64,000 nt of DNA, taken from the NCBI RefSeq assembly GCF_026212465.1, contig NC_080063.1, positions 4,054,978 through 4,118,977 on the forward strand, given 5' to 3'. The notes beneath the pieces are model-generated. The model saw only the letters and a list, made by a program, of their open reading frames with translations. It was not told the origin of the DNA and searched no databases. Source of the stretch: Amaranthus tricolor (lineage: Eukaryota > Streptophyta > Magnoliopsida > Caryophyllales > Amaranthaceae). Made by a program: the position numbers and the translations under genes. This document shows positions 26,801 through 38,236 of the stretch, in pieces (the stretch's first letter is position 1; every line of letters starts with the position of its first letter).

Positions 26801-28165
26801 TTATTTATGTCACCACATGATTTCCATGCATACCTTGTGTTAAGTACTACAAATCATATGTTGTGTAAAATCCAAAATACTTTCCCTCCTTACTTTTCAT
26901 ACATATCTAAAGTGTCTATAGACATTCTCAAACACTTTTATTGTCTGCCCAACATCAACATCAATATAAAACTTTTCTGATGTTGCGAAACTTTGCATCA
27001 CACCATCTAACTAATCCTAAATTTCTTTTCGATGCTTATCTGCTCCCATTTGAGACGCATATGGACAAATGATGTTCAATATTTTTCTTCTACACAAATA
27101 CAGAAACAATAAAATAGCAATAATTGTGAGAAGTACAAAGATGAACAATATGAACTCTTAAAATCTTCCATCAAAATTCAAGCCAAGTTCTTTCACAATT
27201 CGTAGTTTCCAATATAAACACCAAAATTCCTCTCAACATTCATACTCATAGAGGATGAATCCCAATTTAAGAAGACTAATGAAAAAAGAAAGGCGAGGAC
27301 TTAACAGCCCACTCTACAAAGAAGGATTCTTTTCTCATAAAATTCAACCCAATGTTACCTGATTTGCTAATTCACTATCAACATGATTGAATTAGCTCAA
27401 AAGGGCTCAGAGTTTGATCATTGGGGTTTACAATTTACAGTGATCAGGCAGGGACTAAAAACTGCCCACTCCACAAAGAAGATTTCTTTTCTCATACAAT
27501 TTAATCCAAGGTTACCCAATTTACACTGATATAGTGTATCAGGTAAAACTAGTTCAATCAACCCATATTCTCACAAATTCAAGGTTCATTTAGAGAGAGG
27601 GGAAAGATAAACCAATGAATTTAAACATCAAGCACTACAAGTTAACATGTAAAATATTAGCTCATAAATTACCTAAAACTTGACTGCAAATTTAAAAAAA
27701 TTCACATCTCAACCATTTCAATTACTCCCTTCCCCTTCTTTTAAATTAACCTTTTAAACAGTTTACACAACATACCCATAAAATGTACGAATTCCCACAC
27801 TTTAACTACAGCGTCAAGAGTCAAGAGAATAACCCCATGAAACAAAATTTATTGGGGGACCAGAAAGTAATCGATTTCCAACTAAGTAAACACAATTAAA
27901 TTCCCAGAATTAAACGATTAATTTCCCTTATATATTAGCAGCAACAAACACACATCTACATTAAATTGTTTTCAAAAGAGGGCGTAAAATAAAAGGCAAT
28001 AAAACAAGAATTAATTCAACAAACCAAAAATTGAACTCATAAAAAAATCATAGGTTTTTCAGATGAAAATCAAAATTTAGAAAGTAAAAGGACCTGATAA
28101 ACGACAATAACAAGGAGAGAAATAATGACAAAGAATGAAATCAGCCATGCGAAAAGGCTCCACAT
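17815..28165 (-). CDS. Cornichon/Erv14 family ER cargo receptor
   Basis: Cornichon proteins are small membrane proteins that load selected membrane cargo into COPII vesicles at the endoplasmic reticulum. Four minus-strand exons: 28165-28094, 23202-23021, 18061-17939 and 17854-17815, giving 138 aa, the usual family length. Exon 1 is one hydrophobic segment ([20 protein letters not shown]). Exon 2 holds the family signature [13 protein letters not shown], then [10 protein letters not shown], and the second hydrophobic segment up to YYNIKM. Exon 3 encodes [20 protein letters not shown], followed by the last membrane segment split with exon 4, and the acidic end LDDDEHY. All junctions are GT..AG and in frame. 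Introns 1 (4,891 bp) and 2 (4,959 bp) are very large for this gene and hold a TRIM, LINE pieces, a SINE-like repeat and a MITE. The third intron is only 84 bp. Which cornichon paralogue it is cannot be told. Confidence 0.96.
18366..18513 (+). mobile_element. tRNA-derived SINE-like element in cornichon intron 2
   Basis: The 5' part has an A-box-like TGACCTAATAG at 18376-18386 and a B-box-like GGTTCGATTCT at 18420-18430, with spacing suitable for an RNA polymerase III promoter. A tRNA-unrelated body and an A-rich end (GTAAAAAAGGATAAG) follow. It lies antisense to the gene. It is not an intact tRNA because no cloverleaf closes. Ends are approximate and no target duplication was identified. Confidence 0.5.
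19885..20513. mobile_element. Decayed hAT-like MITE in cornichon intron 2
   Basis: The left part TATGGGTACAAATGAGC and the reverse complement of the right end, TAGGGCTGTAAATGAGC, form imperfect inverted ends. The interior has repeated GAGCTTG/CAAGCTC motifs (AGCTCGAACAAGCTC) common in plant hAT MITEs. The 8 bases flanking each side do not match, so the target duplication has decayed or the ends are misplaced. Confidence 0.45.
21100..21345 (-). pseudogene. Fragment like the C-terminal end of a LINE reverse transcriptase
   Basis: On the minus strand the frame ends in [11 protein letters not shown] followed by a TAG where LINE proteins usually have Trp, then KKRI. This resembles the C-terminal end of RTE-like plant LINE ORFs (a LTEDL-LDR-W-RI pattern). 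The middle is poorly matched. It is a short decayed piece inside cornichon intron 2. Confidence 0.4.
23768..24036 (+). repeat. 5' LTR of the Cassandra-type TRIM
   Basis: Begins TGTAATACCCC and ends GGGGTGTTACA. The 5S-like segment is at about 23846-23920. Its A-box region carries a change (AGTTAAGGGTGC instead of AGTTAAGCGTGC), as does the C-box region (TTAGAATGGG instead of TAGGATGGG). Confidence 0.95.
24152..24421 (+). repeat. 3' LTR of the Cassandra-type TRIM
   Basis: Same ends as the 5' LTR. Its 5S-like segment keeps GTTAAGCGTGCTTGG and AGGATGGGTGACCTCCTGGG, the internal promoter core of plant 5S genes, better than the 5' copy does. Confidence 0.95.
24223..24303 (+). promoter_or_regulatory. 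5S rRNA-like internal Pol III promoter region in the TRIM LTR
   Basis: From AGAACTCC through the A-box-like AGTTAAGCGTGCTTGG to the C-box-like GATGGGTGACCTCCTGGGAAG the order and spacing match the 3' two thirds of plant 5S rRNA. The 5' end of 5S is not recognisable. This is promoter-like sequence within an LTR, not a functional 5S gene. Confidence 0.85.
24427..26459. other. Repeat-like intronic DNA without a recognised element
   Basis: Part of cornichon intron 1. The open frame at 25189-25605 matches nothing I know and has no gene context. The composition is less AT-rich than the surrounding DNA, so decayed transposon sequence is likely, but no family can be named. Confidence 0.35.
26460..27090 (-). 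pseudogene. Decayed LINE (RTE-like) endonuclease and linker region
   Basis: On the minus strand, fragments in order read [50 protein letters not shown] and [16 protein letters not shown]. These match the APE-type endonuclease domain and following linker of plant RTE-like LINEs (NIICAYAPQVG ... GDFN ... SQIDYFL ... TQHRLLV). Several frames and stops show it is dead. It has the same orientation as the cornichon gene whose intron 1 contains it. Confidence 0.75.
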
Positions 28166-29841
28166 GCTCGATTGTTCTTCGACCCACAAATTCCCTCTCA
28201 AAATTTCTGTGTACTCACTCCGTCACTCGAAAGCTCTCCGACTATATCGCCGAATTTCCCGGTAGAGATTTGTGTGAGTTAGGGCAGACGACCTCTATTT
28301 TTCCGTTGAGTCGTCGTGGGAAATGGTCAGAGGGAGACGCCAGGTAAATTAATCTGTTTTCATGAAGGAAACGGTATGGTTTTTCTTTTGTTTTTCTAAT
28401 ATATAGTTGAAATGATTTCTATTTTTGGAAATTTTTGATAAATAATGAAGTACTAATAAATAATAATGGTCTTCTCCTAATCCATGTTATTATGGGTGGA
28501 GTAAGTCCAAAAATGGAAAGTGGGAAGGTTGAGTTTATATACTTGATCCGTTATGAAATACTTACTATATTTTAATTTTAAGTACTATTAATCGTTCAAG
28601 CTTATTTTATATATTATGATTAATATGTAAGTAAAAATGTAGTCAAGTGGGATCTTATTTGAATTGTCCAATCGCATACTTTCATCATATTAACTTTTTA
28701 TAATTTTTAGATGTGTATAATTCGACATATAAATGAACAAAATAATACTTTAAATTGCGTAAAAAGTGAAATGTAGCAAGTATAATGAAACGAAATTGCG
28801 TAAAAAGTGAAATACAACAAGTATAATGAAACGGAAACTAAGTTCAAGTGTTCAACTCTTCCACCATCGATTAATGCCCACTATTCTTTAGGGGTTTGAC
28901 TTTATGTATATTTTTAATGTACATCTTGAAAGTTTTTAAAATAATTTGAATAAAAATAGCAAATATGAAATAATATGTATATATTTTTTTCATTTGGTTT
29001 GATATGTTGTTCTTTAAAAATATAGTCAAAGTGATATATGTTAAAATTTAGATTTAAAATGAAGGAATTAAAGAAGTGAATACGTAATATGAGTATTTTT
29101 TATCTTAAAATATTTTACCAAGTGAGTATGTAATTTGAGGATTTTTTTATCTTAAAATCTTTTACCATTTCATATTAATTGATATATGAGTATTGAATAC
29201 CTTTTGTACGTACTTCAATTTATTTGATGAAGTTTTTTGATGCTTTGGATTCCAAGTCTGGAGTATTCAGGATGGGAACACAATGTACACATAATTCAGC
29301 TTTTCTACATATAAGGATTTTCAATGAAGATTTTTCTTTTTTTTTTTCATATTTTTACAACTTTGAAAAATTTTAAGTGTCACAATTAAAGAAAGTTTGT
29401 CAAATAAAATTTATTTATTGGCTAAACAAAAATAATATGACATTTGATATTGACCAATATTTCTACCGTTAAAGTATCTTTGACTAACATTTATTTATAG
29501 TTAAATTAAGTAAATTAGATAATATATTATTGACAATTTTTAAAATTACAGAGTTAATTTATACATATACCTGTTAAATTTGGGTGTTTCTACTGCATAG
29601 TATTTCTAATTTTTTTTAATATCATATATATATATATATATTAATACTAAAATAATCGTGCATTGTACAAATTTTTACATTTTTACATTAGTAATCTATA
29701 TTTATATCTGAAATAAATTTTGGTAAAATTTACCACATTAATTAAGACAAAGATATGTACATCTAGTAGTAGTTAAGTATTTGATATTGAATACATTATT
29801 TATTGATAAAAAAGCAACCATTGAATATGGTTTCCTAATTT
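28166..29841. other. Intergenic region between the cornichon promoter side and the DUF7054 gene
   Basis: AT-rich DNA. It should contain the cornichon promoter in its first few hundred bases. A MITE-like repeat with a 41-bp tandem duplication lies at about 28542-28842. The open frame across 28135-28347 is antisense to cornichon exon 1 and its leader and is not a gene. Confidence 0.5.
28542..28842. mobile_element. MITE-like repeat with an internal 41-bp tandem duplication
   Basis: The left end CTTGATCCGTTATGAAATAC has a degenerate inverted partner near 28800-28842 (GTATAATGAAACGG). The right part contains a 41-bp unit twice (28752-28792 and 28793-28833) with few differences. Mariner-like MITEs with TACTTG..CCGTT ends are common in plants; exact borders are not certain. 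Confidence 0.42.
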
Positions 29842-31307
29842 TTAATGACTTGTACTACGATGCATAAGAAAATTATAGAGAGATCGTAAGAAGTCCAAAA
29901 ACTTGGCTAATGGAAATGAAAATCTTTCATTCTGTTTTGATTGGTCTAAAATAATTGTTCTTGCATGATCTGCTTGCTCGGGACATAAGAAGAATTTCCT
30001 AGACCCCAAATTGATCACTTTCTCATCCAATTTTAGGCCTGCAAAATCACAAAACCACATTATTAGATTTTAATTTTACTTCTTACCCGTTTTGTTTTGT
30101 TTCTTTCTATAATTATCGTGATTTTACTTTATTTATTTATTTTTATTTTTCTTTCTTATTTTATTTTATTTTTGGTTAGACTAAGTTTTTACTTATACTA
30201 TCTTTTTCTGCTAATAGTTGCACTCTTAAAACAATATTGCCTCTCATATCCTTCAATTGCAGGGCCCTTACTGTTTGGGGTGAAATCGACCGCTTTTTTC
30301 TTGTCCTCCATGTGAAGAGTGTAGGGGTATGGATTGTCCATCACCTTTCCTCACCCAGACCTTGCTTGTAAGCGAAATATTGGGTATGATGATGATGAAC
30401 AGTGTCTAGAAATCAAGTGTTGCAAATGTTAGAGACAAAACAAATACTCCCTCCGAATCAATTTAGAAGTCCCATTTGCTTGGGCACGGTTATTAAGGAT
30501 GGTGTGAGGTCCATTAAAAAGGGTAAAGGGTAAATAGTAAAGGATAAGTAGTGAAGGGTAGTTGGGTAAGTAAGGTATATGGGGTATATTCGTAATTACT
30601 TGTGTGAACTAAGGATATTTAGGTAAAAAAAGATTGACAAAAATAAAAATGGGACAACTAAAAAGACTTTGTCAAATAAGAAAATGGGACAACTAAATTG
30701 ATTCGGAGGGGGTATAATTTTTGACATTTTATATACTCTAACACGCCCTCTTAATTAGACGAGAGCCCATTGGGTTAGAAGTGTAGATACTCATAGAAGC
30801 TGATTATTTCACTTTATAAATAAACTGTGGTTGAGATTTGAACCCACGATCATTTATCATGCACGTTGGATAGTGATACCATGGGCTCCAATAACTTATT
30901 GTGAATGAATTAACACTATAACAGTATATGTCACCTCATTTCCCTCCCAAAATGTTATGTGTTTATGTAACAATTAGCAAATTGAGTTGAAAAAAAGGAG
31001 TTTTTGTTTTTAATCTGCTAATATTATGAATGAACTAATACTTGTAGAAAAACTTACTTTGGAGACTGAAGGGAGAGTAATGAAGGCCAAAGCAAGAAGG
31101 ATGAATCTCACTCAACAATGGCCTTCTCTTCTCTTTCACGTACACTTTTAACACATCCTTTATCAAGTCATGGACCGTATCATCGGGCGACACTATAACT
31201 TGAATCGGCCCGACACTTCCCCGAACAGTTACGCTAACCAGCAGCTTCGTCATCTGAGGAGTCTGCGGCACAACTTGATGATCATTTCGCGAAACCTGAT
31301 GCGTCAT
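29842..31307 (-). CDS. DUF7054 (At4g22758-like) plant protein of unknown function
   Basis: Two minus-strand exons, 31307-31058 and 30038-29842, joined by a GT..AG intron of 1,019 bp, give 148 aa. The core runs LLVSVTVRGSVGPIQVIVSP, DTVHDLIKDVLKVYVKEKR, LHYSPFSLQS and, after the splice, LDEKVINLGSRKFFLCPE. This pattern (a small beta-rich, ubiquitin-like-looking module ending in the LGSR-FFLCP motif) is the plant domain I know as DUF7054. No signal peptide or membrane segment is seen. The ATG at 31307 is the first in frame; an in-frame TTG upstream was not used. The C-terminal 40 residues are poorly conserved. The molecular role is unknown. The intron contains a MITE and a SINE-like repeat. Confidence 0.85.
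30325..30400. repeat. LINE-tail-like repeat ending in ATG triplets
   Basis: GTAGGGGTATGGATTGTCCA, then CACCTTTCCTCACCCAGACC and GATGATGATGA resemble the same block near 2785-2880 and 42350-42480. All three end in a trinucleotide microsatellite, as the 3' tails of plant RTE-type LINEs do. This copy is within the DUF7054 gene intron. Confidence 0.45.
30447..30712. mobile_element. Stowaway-like MITE
   Basis: Starts CTCCCTCCGAATCAATTTAG and ends with the near-perfect inverse CTAAATTGATTCGGAGGGGG, flanked on both sides by TA (30445-30446 and 30713-30714). At 266 bp, non-coding, this is a typical Tc1/mariner-derived Stowaway. It lies in the DUF7054 gene intron. Confidence 0.9.
30731..30900 (-). 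mobile_element. Possible tRNA-related SINE-like repeat
   Basis: Read on the minus strand: GGAGCCCATGGTATCACTA, then a B-box-like GGGTTCAAATCTC, and an end of GAGGGCGTGTTAGAGTATA. This order (ATGGTATCA, GGTTCAAATC, GGGGCGTGTTRGAGTATA) is a recurrent plant repeat probably derived from a tRNA. Borders are approximate. Confidence 0.4.
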
Positions 31308-31714
31308 ATTTTTTGGTACCAATTTCTAAGACGCAAATAATTTGAAACAATATATATCTGTCCGACAAATGTTAATGTTAAAACGATTTGATTTGATGAC
31401 TTTAAGTTGTGCTTGAAAGATAATATATGGAATATTATGCCGAAAAAGTTGGAGTGTGTGGAAATTTCGGCGAAGGTGATAAAGATGTGTCCCATCGGTT
31501 GTGTTATGGACTTATATGCAGTGGTGAAGTTTCGGAGGGTACTTTTTGTTGGCTATTTTGTATACTCATTTTGTTGCTGTCGTGACCTTTAATTTGATTT
31601 GTGAAGGATATGGATTGCTTTGCTTAGCTACAATTCTACAATATCTACTCCTATTCATTCTCTCTAAAATCATTAGAGGTCTTTTTACATAAATTAATTT
31701 TTGAGTATTAGATA

Positions 31715-31989
31715 CTCCCTTCCAGTCATTATAATTATTTTCTTTGGATTTCGCATAACAATTAAGAAATTAAGAGAACTATATAAAGTGTACTCCCTTG
31801 ACTAAATATACTCTTTATATTTCAACCCATTATTAACCATACTTAACACTCAGAATATTGTGTAATTATGAATTATTAATGAGGACAATTTGGTACATTA
31901 AAAATCTATGGCTTAAAATAAAAAAGGGAACAACTAAGGTGAACTGATCAAATAAGAAAAAGTGAGAATTATAGTGAATTGAAGAGAGT
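31715..31989. mobile_element. Degenerate Stowaway-like MITE upstream of the DUF7054 gene
   Basis: TA-flanked ends CTCCCTTCCAGTCATTATAA and, inverted, TTATAGTGAATTGAAGAGAG. Length and AT-rich filling fit a Stowaway MITE. It may lie within the promoter region of the minus-strand gene that starts at 31307. Confidence 0.5.
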
Positions 31990-32303
31990 TAAATTTACCA
32001 AATACTCCTAAATAACAAAATCAGTTGATTAAATCAGTTCATAAAATTAGTCAGTTGAACCAACTCCTCTACTTCATAGTTAAAAGAATCCTAATCCTAA
32101 TTTTGCGATTCTACGATCTTACGATCCAAAAACAGACGATCGATCTTAATTGTAGGTAGGATCTTAAAGTTGGCAGAATTGTACGATCCTACTTATCTCA
32201 AGAATTTAGGAGTAGGATACACAATTGTATGATTCAACGATCCGATCCTACAAGAGTAGTCTCAATCCTAAAAACAATATCTTATAATCTAGATTTGACA
32301 AAC

Positions 32304-32535
<232 letters not shown>

Positions 32536-32904
32536 TCAGTTTCTGGTGACTTTTTCTTGAGTTTCAGTTTAAATGATTATTAAAATAATTTATTTTTCAT
32601 AACTTTATATATGAAGTGAAATAAATTTTGATTTACGCCTTAAAATATTAAAAAATAACAGAAATATAATTAATGATCAGTTATCTAAAGCAAATTAATG
32701 CTTATTTGTAGGATCATACGATCCTACTATCCAATTCTGCCAATTTAGATCTTACCCTCATTGATCCTAGGTATGAGAATCATGATCCTAACAACCTTGC
32801 TCTAGCTAGCTACCGCTTTTAGCTATCAATTGTTTGTCAAACACCTCCATTGTTTATGAATTTCATGTGTGCTATACCAAGCAAGTACTTGGTCTAGCTA
32901 GTTT

Positions 32905-35788
32905 TGTAACACCCCGTCCCATAATTACCTGTAAATATTGATGCGGAAGCAAACTACGGGACAGTGCATTACGCTGACACAGAAGTAAAGGTGGAAAAAG
33001 GAAATAAAATGTTATAAACTAATTACATTATAAACATATAGCTAAACAGCGGGCCTAGGAATGATGTACTAAAAGTTTAACTTCAAAAAGGAAACGTGAG
33101 GCAGAACAACCTCAGATAGGTAAGTAAAATGAGGACTATTTAAAAACTTTTTCTACTTGTTCAAAACACATGCGACACTAAGTTTAAACTTCAGAGGTAA
33201 GGCTCTAAGCTCACAAAATATTGCCCAACGCCCGATTGAAAAATATATAAGCATATCATTCACAATCTTCACCTAAAAATATTAACAACAGTCCACAGTC
33301 AGTGGGGAGTAACTAGCAGTCTTTCTAAGGTAATATCTAACATATACAGGGCAGTACAACTGTGTTCATAAAAGGCTACATCAATAATTCAACATCTAAA
33401 TTCATATAATAAAATATTCTATTGTAAACATGCGCTGAATAACAATATCCAATGTAATCATATGCAAGCATAACAGAGTAAGCTGTAAAATCACACATTA
33501 GTTATAGTGGAGGAACAGACGCCAGTACTACACGCAGCAGTACTTCTCAAGCTTTGCCGGGATCGCAACCCCTTAGTTAGCGCACTAACTGTGTCTAAGA
33601 ATGGCCAAACTCCCGTTATTAACATTCCATACCGAATGCAATAATCGGACGACAGCAACCACCTGAGGATAAGGTACTCCATACCGAGTACACTAACACA
33701 CTCCATACCGAGTGTGTGGGGCCCTATAATAACACCATTCCATACCGAATGGTGGTGGCATTTGTCCTACCCATCAACCGCAGTCTAAGGGTTTTCCTCC
33801 CTATACATGTATCACATATCATAATAACATCATGCCGTATTGGGCAATCAATTCATGCTTCATGCCATCCAGGAGAAATAATTCTCATGCATCATAAGAT
33901 ACCCATAACATATCATATCAAAATAAACATGAAGCATAATCATCCTCAAAATAAGGTAATCAACCATTTTGCATAAAAGAAATGGGTTGCTTAGTTTAAT
34001 CCCTTAGTGGATTCCTTCAGAGTTTTACCAAACTTTCAAAGGTCATAACTCTCTGCTTAGAGCATCAAATCAGGAAATGTTTGAGTCTAAATTGGTTAGC
34101 TTTTCATAAAGTTTATCTTTTGTTAAGAAAGCATTTACCGATTCTAAGTCCATATCTGGGAAAATCACTAAACATAACAACCTGTCCTAAAAACAGAATT
34201 GCTCTGTCCGCTGTATTACGAAGGCCATAACGCAGCCTATACAACTCCAATTCAAGTGTTTCTTGAGCCTAAATTCAAGTACTTTAAAAGACCTACAAGT
34301 TTCATTTGAACATTTTAAGCTAATTCTGCCCTTAAATAAGTCAAATATGCTAAAATATTAAAAACCTCATTTTTCCAATTAATACTCTAAGAACAGAATA
34401 CTTGCTACTCAACGAAATAAAGCTACGTCATGTTCTTAGGCACTTTAGGAACCCTAAATGAACTTATCTGAATCTGAGTTTTTGGATATGTTTTAGGCCT
34501 ATATTTAATCTTTCCAAAACATCAAGAAAAACGAAATTTGGTTTAGTATATTAGTCTCTAAGTCCAATTCATTAACCATAGGTAAAACTGACTTTTCAGA
34601 CTGCACACTTCTACAAATCAAATTAAAAAGACCACTTAGAAAATTCCCCAAATCATGATAATTGGACAAACGTATATTAATATAAGTAGGAGTCTTGTGT
34701 CAAAATTTTAGATTCATTAAAGCAGTATAACAAGTCCTTTAAACTTGTTTAAGGCAGGGCAAGAACATAAACACCTTAACAGAAAACACTGAAACAGGAT
34801 GTTAGTATAAAAATAATTATAAATACTTACAAAAATACCCATATCACGAATTTAACATGTAATATCAAAAATTTCATTAGGAGTAATATGTAAAAAGAAC
34901 CAAGCTAAAATTATTTCTTGAGTATCCTAAATAGTCTCAACATACTCAGAAGGTCACAGCATGTACCCGGTTTGGTCCTTGCTCAATTTCACCTATTTCT
35001 AAGGCATGAGACTTGGATTAAATCATTTGTACTTACTGTATATGACAAATACTAACTTAGAATGGGTGCTAGTTACCTTAATTCGTGGGTCAAAATTACC
35101 AAAAGGTTGAAGAAACCAACCGCCAAACACACGTCCTGCTAAGCGTGTTTGCTGTTTCCTTTTTGCTTATGATTTTTGGTGATCTTTTGTGCAATGTTTG
35201 AAGAGGTTTCTTGCTTGAGTATGTAGTGGAAACTTTTCAGAACAGTAGGCAGCCTTTAGCCTTCTTAATTAATAAGGATGAGAACTAAATTAAGGAGTTT
35301 AAAGGATAAGAATGTGCCGCCAGCTCAAGGAAGAAGCAAGGAGCTGTCTTTGCTTAGCCTTGAAGTGCTCTCCTATGTTTTTGCCACATACCCTAGCTTA
35401 GGTGTATGGGTGTCACATTTAGACATGCTTACTTAATATGGAAGGCTTAATAAGAACATAAGAGGGTCGTTTTGTAGGCTTAAAACACGAGACATGAAGA
35501 GTTAGAAATTAAAGGGTCATAGTTGTGCACATTGTTGTATATTGAGGTGCTTGCTTACCTTAGCTTGCTTGAAAAAAAAATGTAATTATGCCTACATTGC
35601 ATAATTTTGGACATGAGTGGGGTTAAGCAAGCTCGTTTTAGGAATCGAATTAAATTTACTCGGGGGAAAAATTCCTTATGAACTTAATCAATTCTGAGCT
35701 TCTTGTTCCAATTAAAATTAGAACATTTTGCCTTAATTTCCAAAGTTATTAACCTTAATTATGTGGTACTAGATTCTTGGGTGTTACA
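32905..35788. mobile_element. Solo LTR (2.9 kb), probably from a Ty3/gypsy chromovirus
   Basis: Begins TGTAACACCCCGTCCC and ends TTGGGTGTTACA, i.e. TG..CA ends with an inverted 10-bp border. The 5-bp target duplication AGTTT is present at 32900-32904 and 35789-35793. No gag or pol sequence and no internal direct repeat were seen in the 2,884 bp, so it reads as one LTR left by recombination between two. LTRs of this size and with this TGTAACACCCCG start are known from Tekay/Del chromoviruses; that lineage call is inference. A series of hairpins lies at 33623-33754. Confidence 0.85.
33623..33754. repeat. Series of four hairpins with one constant loop, CATACC
   Basis: Four inverted repeats share the loop CATACC: CATTC/GAATG (33623-33638), GTACTC/GAGTAC (33674-33691), ACACACTC/GAGTGTGT (33696-33717) and CACCATTC/GAATGGTG (33733-33754). 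Stem sequences differ but pairing is kept. A fifth hairpin-like AGTTAG-CGCA-CTAACT lies just upstream, at about 33575-33590. Confidence 0.9.
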
Positions 35789-35793
35789 AGTTT

Positions 35794-38236
35794 TATAAAT
35801 CTAGAATATCTGCGAGTATAAAAAACGAAAATAACATATCCAAATATTTAGTTTTGTAAATATCATGATTTGAATACGATATTTGGTTTAATATCGGATA
35901 TTCGATTCGAATAATTTGCTTTAGTAAATCGGATAAGTTTTCCGATTTTGAAAAAATAACGAATAATTTGGATCGGATATTTTTGTATACCCCAACTGGT
36001 AGTAGTGGACCTACACTTGGGCATATGGTTGCATAGGCAACCCCATCTTAAAATAAAATAAACAAATGTTGTCATAGACCTTTGAACTTGCAACCTTACT
36101 GAAGGTAAATCTTGGATTTTAAGATTTATTCATTAATAAATTTACAACATTAAAAGTTCAAACACAATTTCAAGAAGGCTTAAAGTCCGTCAACCCTTAC
36201 GTTGCCTGTCCTTGAATTCTATTATGTTCTTTAATCTCCTTGAAGGAATTTGAAAAATATATACAGTTGTTTCAGACATTTTTTAAATTTTTTTTTGTAT
36301 TTTTTAATTTTAATCTTAAAGGTATTAATTTTTGACCTTAAAGGTATTAATTTTCAAGACTGATACCTTTAAATTCAAAATTTATAAATGCCCAGAAAAT
36401 TAAAATGTTGTTACACACGCGAATTGGGCCCCCCTAATTGACGGTCTCATAATAAGACCGTCTCGTCCAAGTTTTTGTCAAAAATTTTAGCATCTCATTT
36501 AGTAAAAATTTTCCACAGAATTTATCAAACATAAATAGAAACAAGACGTATAGATAAAATTTTTGATACAAAAATTTATCAGCCGAAATTTGGTAATCTG
36601 ATGATAAAAGGCAATTAAAATTAAAATCTTTCTTTCAAATTGGAACTCCATATTATCATTATTTATTTATAATTTTATTTTATTAATTAAAGTATGAAAT
36701 CATAGATTTACAAAAAAAATTAAGTATCGAATATTGCCCATTAGCACTCTCAATTCGGAAACCTTTAATCTACCATTGTAGTGTATTACCAAATCATATA
36801 CGCCAATTGTTTTTGTCTCTTTTAACAAATCATAATAACTCAAAGTCATTAAAAAAAATTATTGGCATTTATGGAGAAAATATAACATTTTAGAATCACA
36901 AGATTTATTTTCAGATCTTCCTTTAACTAATGAGAAGTAATGTAAGGTAAGGCAACTATTGGCATTCACCTTATTATTATTATTAAGATGGACTAAAATA
37001 AATATGATGAATTAGAATATTAAATTACGCTAAATAAGTGGCACCAAGAAAGTATGCAATTTTGATAGGGTAGGTTATGTCATGTATTTTAACTTCTTCA
37101 ATAATTGTTGATGCCCTTAATTAATGTGCTATCCTTGTGATCATTAAGGATCCAAATATTTCTCATGCTAACAACCACTCTTCTCAGTCTTCTGAGAGAC
37201 TCCTTGCTAATTAAAGTTTTTATAAACTAAAAGATAATAATAACTGATTAAATTAAAAATGATCTCTCAAAAAAACTATTTCTCACAAGACTTTATGGTT
37301 TAATTTTGAGATTTAAATATTCAATTAGATTTATGAAATCAAATTTTGTGGTAAACAAATAATAATAGTAGAATGATCATAACTATAAACCTTAATTTCT
37401 TTCAACTAAATCAACTAATATTTTTCATTATAGTTTCTCCTATTTAATACTCCCTCCTATTCAACTTATGTGTCCCATTTTCTTTTATGGTCAAGTCATC
37501 TTAATTGTCCAATTTCTATTTTTTGTATGGGTTTTCGACTTTTATGCCCTTAGTAGCTTTATCCTATTTTCAATTATACCCTCCATTACCCATACTAATT
37601 TTCCTCCCTTACATTAAAAACCCATAATACCACTTTTTTTCCTACCCTTAGGATCCCACTTTTGACTCTCCTTAAAATCCATGAAAAGTCAAATAGGACT
37701 CCTAAAGTGAATAAGAGGGAGTATTAGAATAACTCTAGTGTAAAATCGTTTCACGATAAAACAAATCTATTAAAGAGACCGACTTATATCCAAAGTGCTT
37801 TTTTAGACAATTGAAGAGAACATTTTAATATCCAAATATCAAGTTTAATTTTAACATTTAAAACAATGTATTAAACATTAATAACTTAAAGGAATATTTT
37901 AAATACACAAATAAAGATTAATTTAGCTGGACTAATTGGCTTAGTTTAGAATTATCTCATAGCGAGACCTTCTTAAATGAAAATTTATGTTGATCATACT
38001 AGCAATTAAACGGCAAGTTATTATTTACTTGGGATATTGATCTTTAAATCACCATAACAATCATGAAGGATAAACATTTATCAACTACTCTGAGAAACTA
38101 TCTATTAATAAGACAACCTAAAAACCAGTGTCTTATATATTCATAATTTGTATTAGTTGGACTATTTAACCATATGTGAAATATATCTCTCAAAGAAATT
38201 GTCTTATACAATATTAGGTAATTATATTTGTATTTA
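35794..38236. other. AT-rich intergenic region
   Basis: No gene seen. It includes an inverted GACGGTCTCAT/AAGACCGTCTC motif near 36450 and a Stowaway-like MITE at 37450-37721. Confidence 0.5.
37450..37721. mobile_element. Stowaway-like MITE
   Basis: TA-flanked (37448-37449 and 37722-37723). Ends CTCCCTCCTATTCAACTT and, inverted, AAGTGAATAAGAGGGAG. 272 bp, non-coding. Confidence 0.85.

Noticed and set aside
36440..36470. Possible terminator hairpin (GACGGTCTCAT..AAGACCGTCTC)
   Set aside because: Such inverted GACGGTCTC motifs recur near 38990-39410 and are parts of plant MITEs, not transcription terminators.
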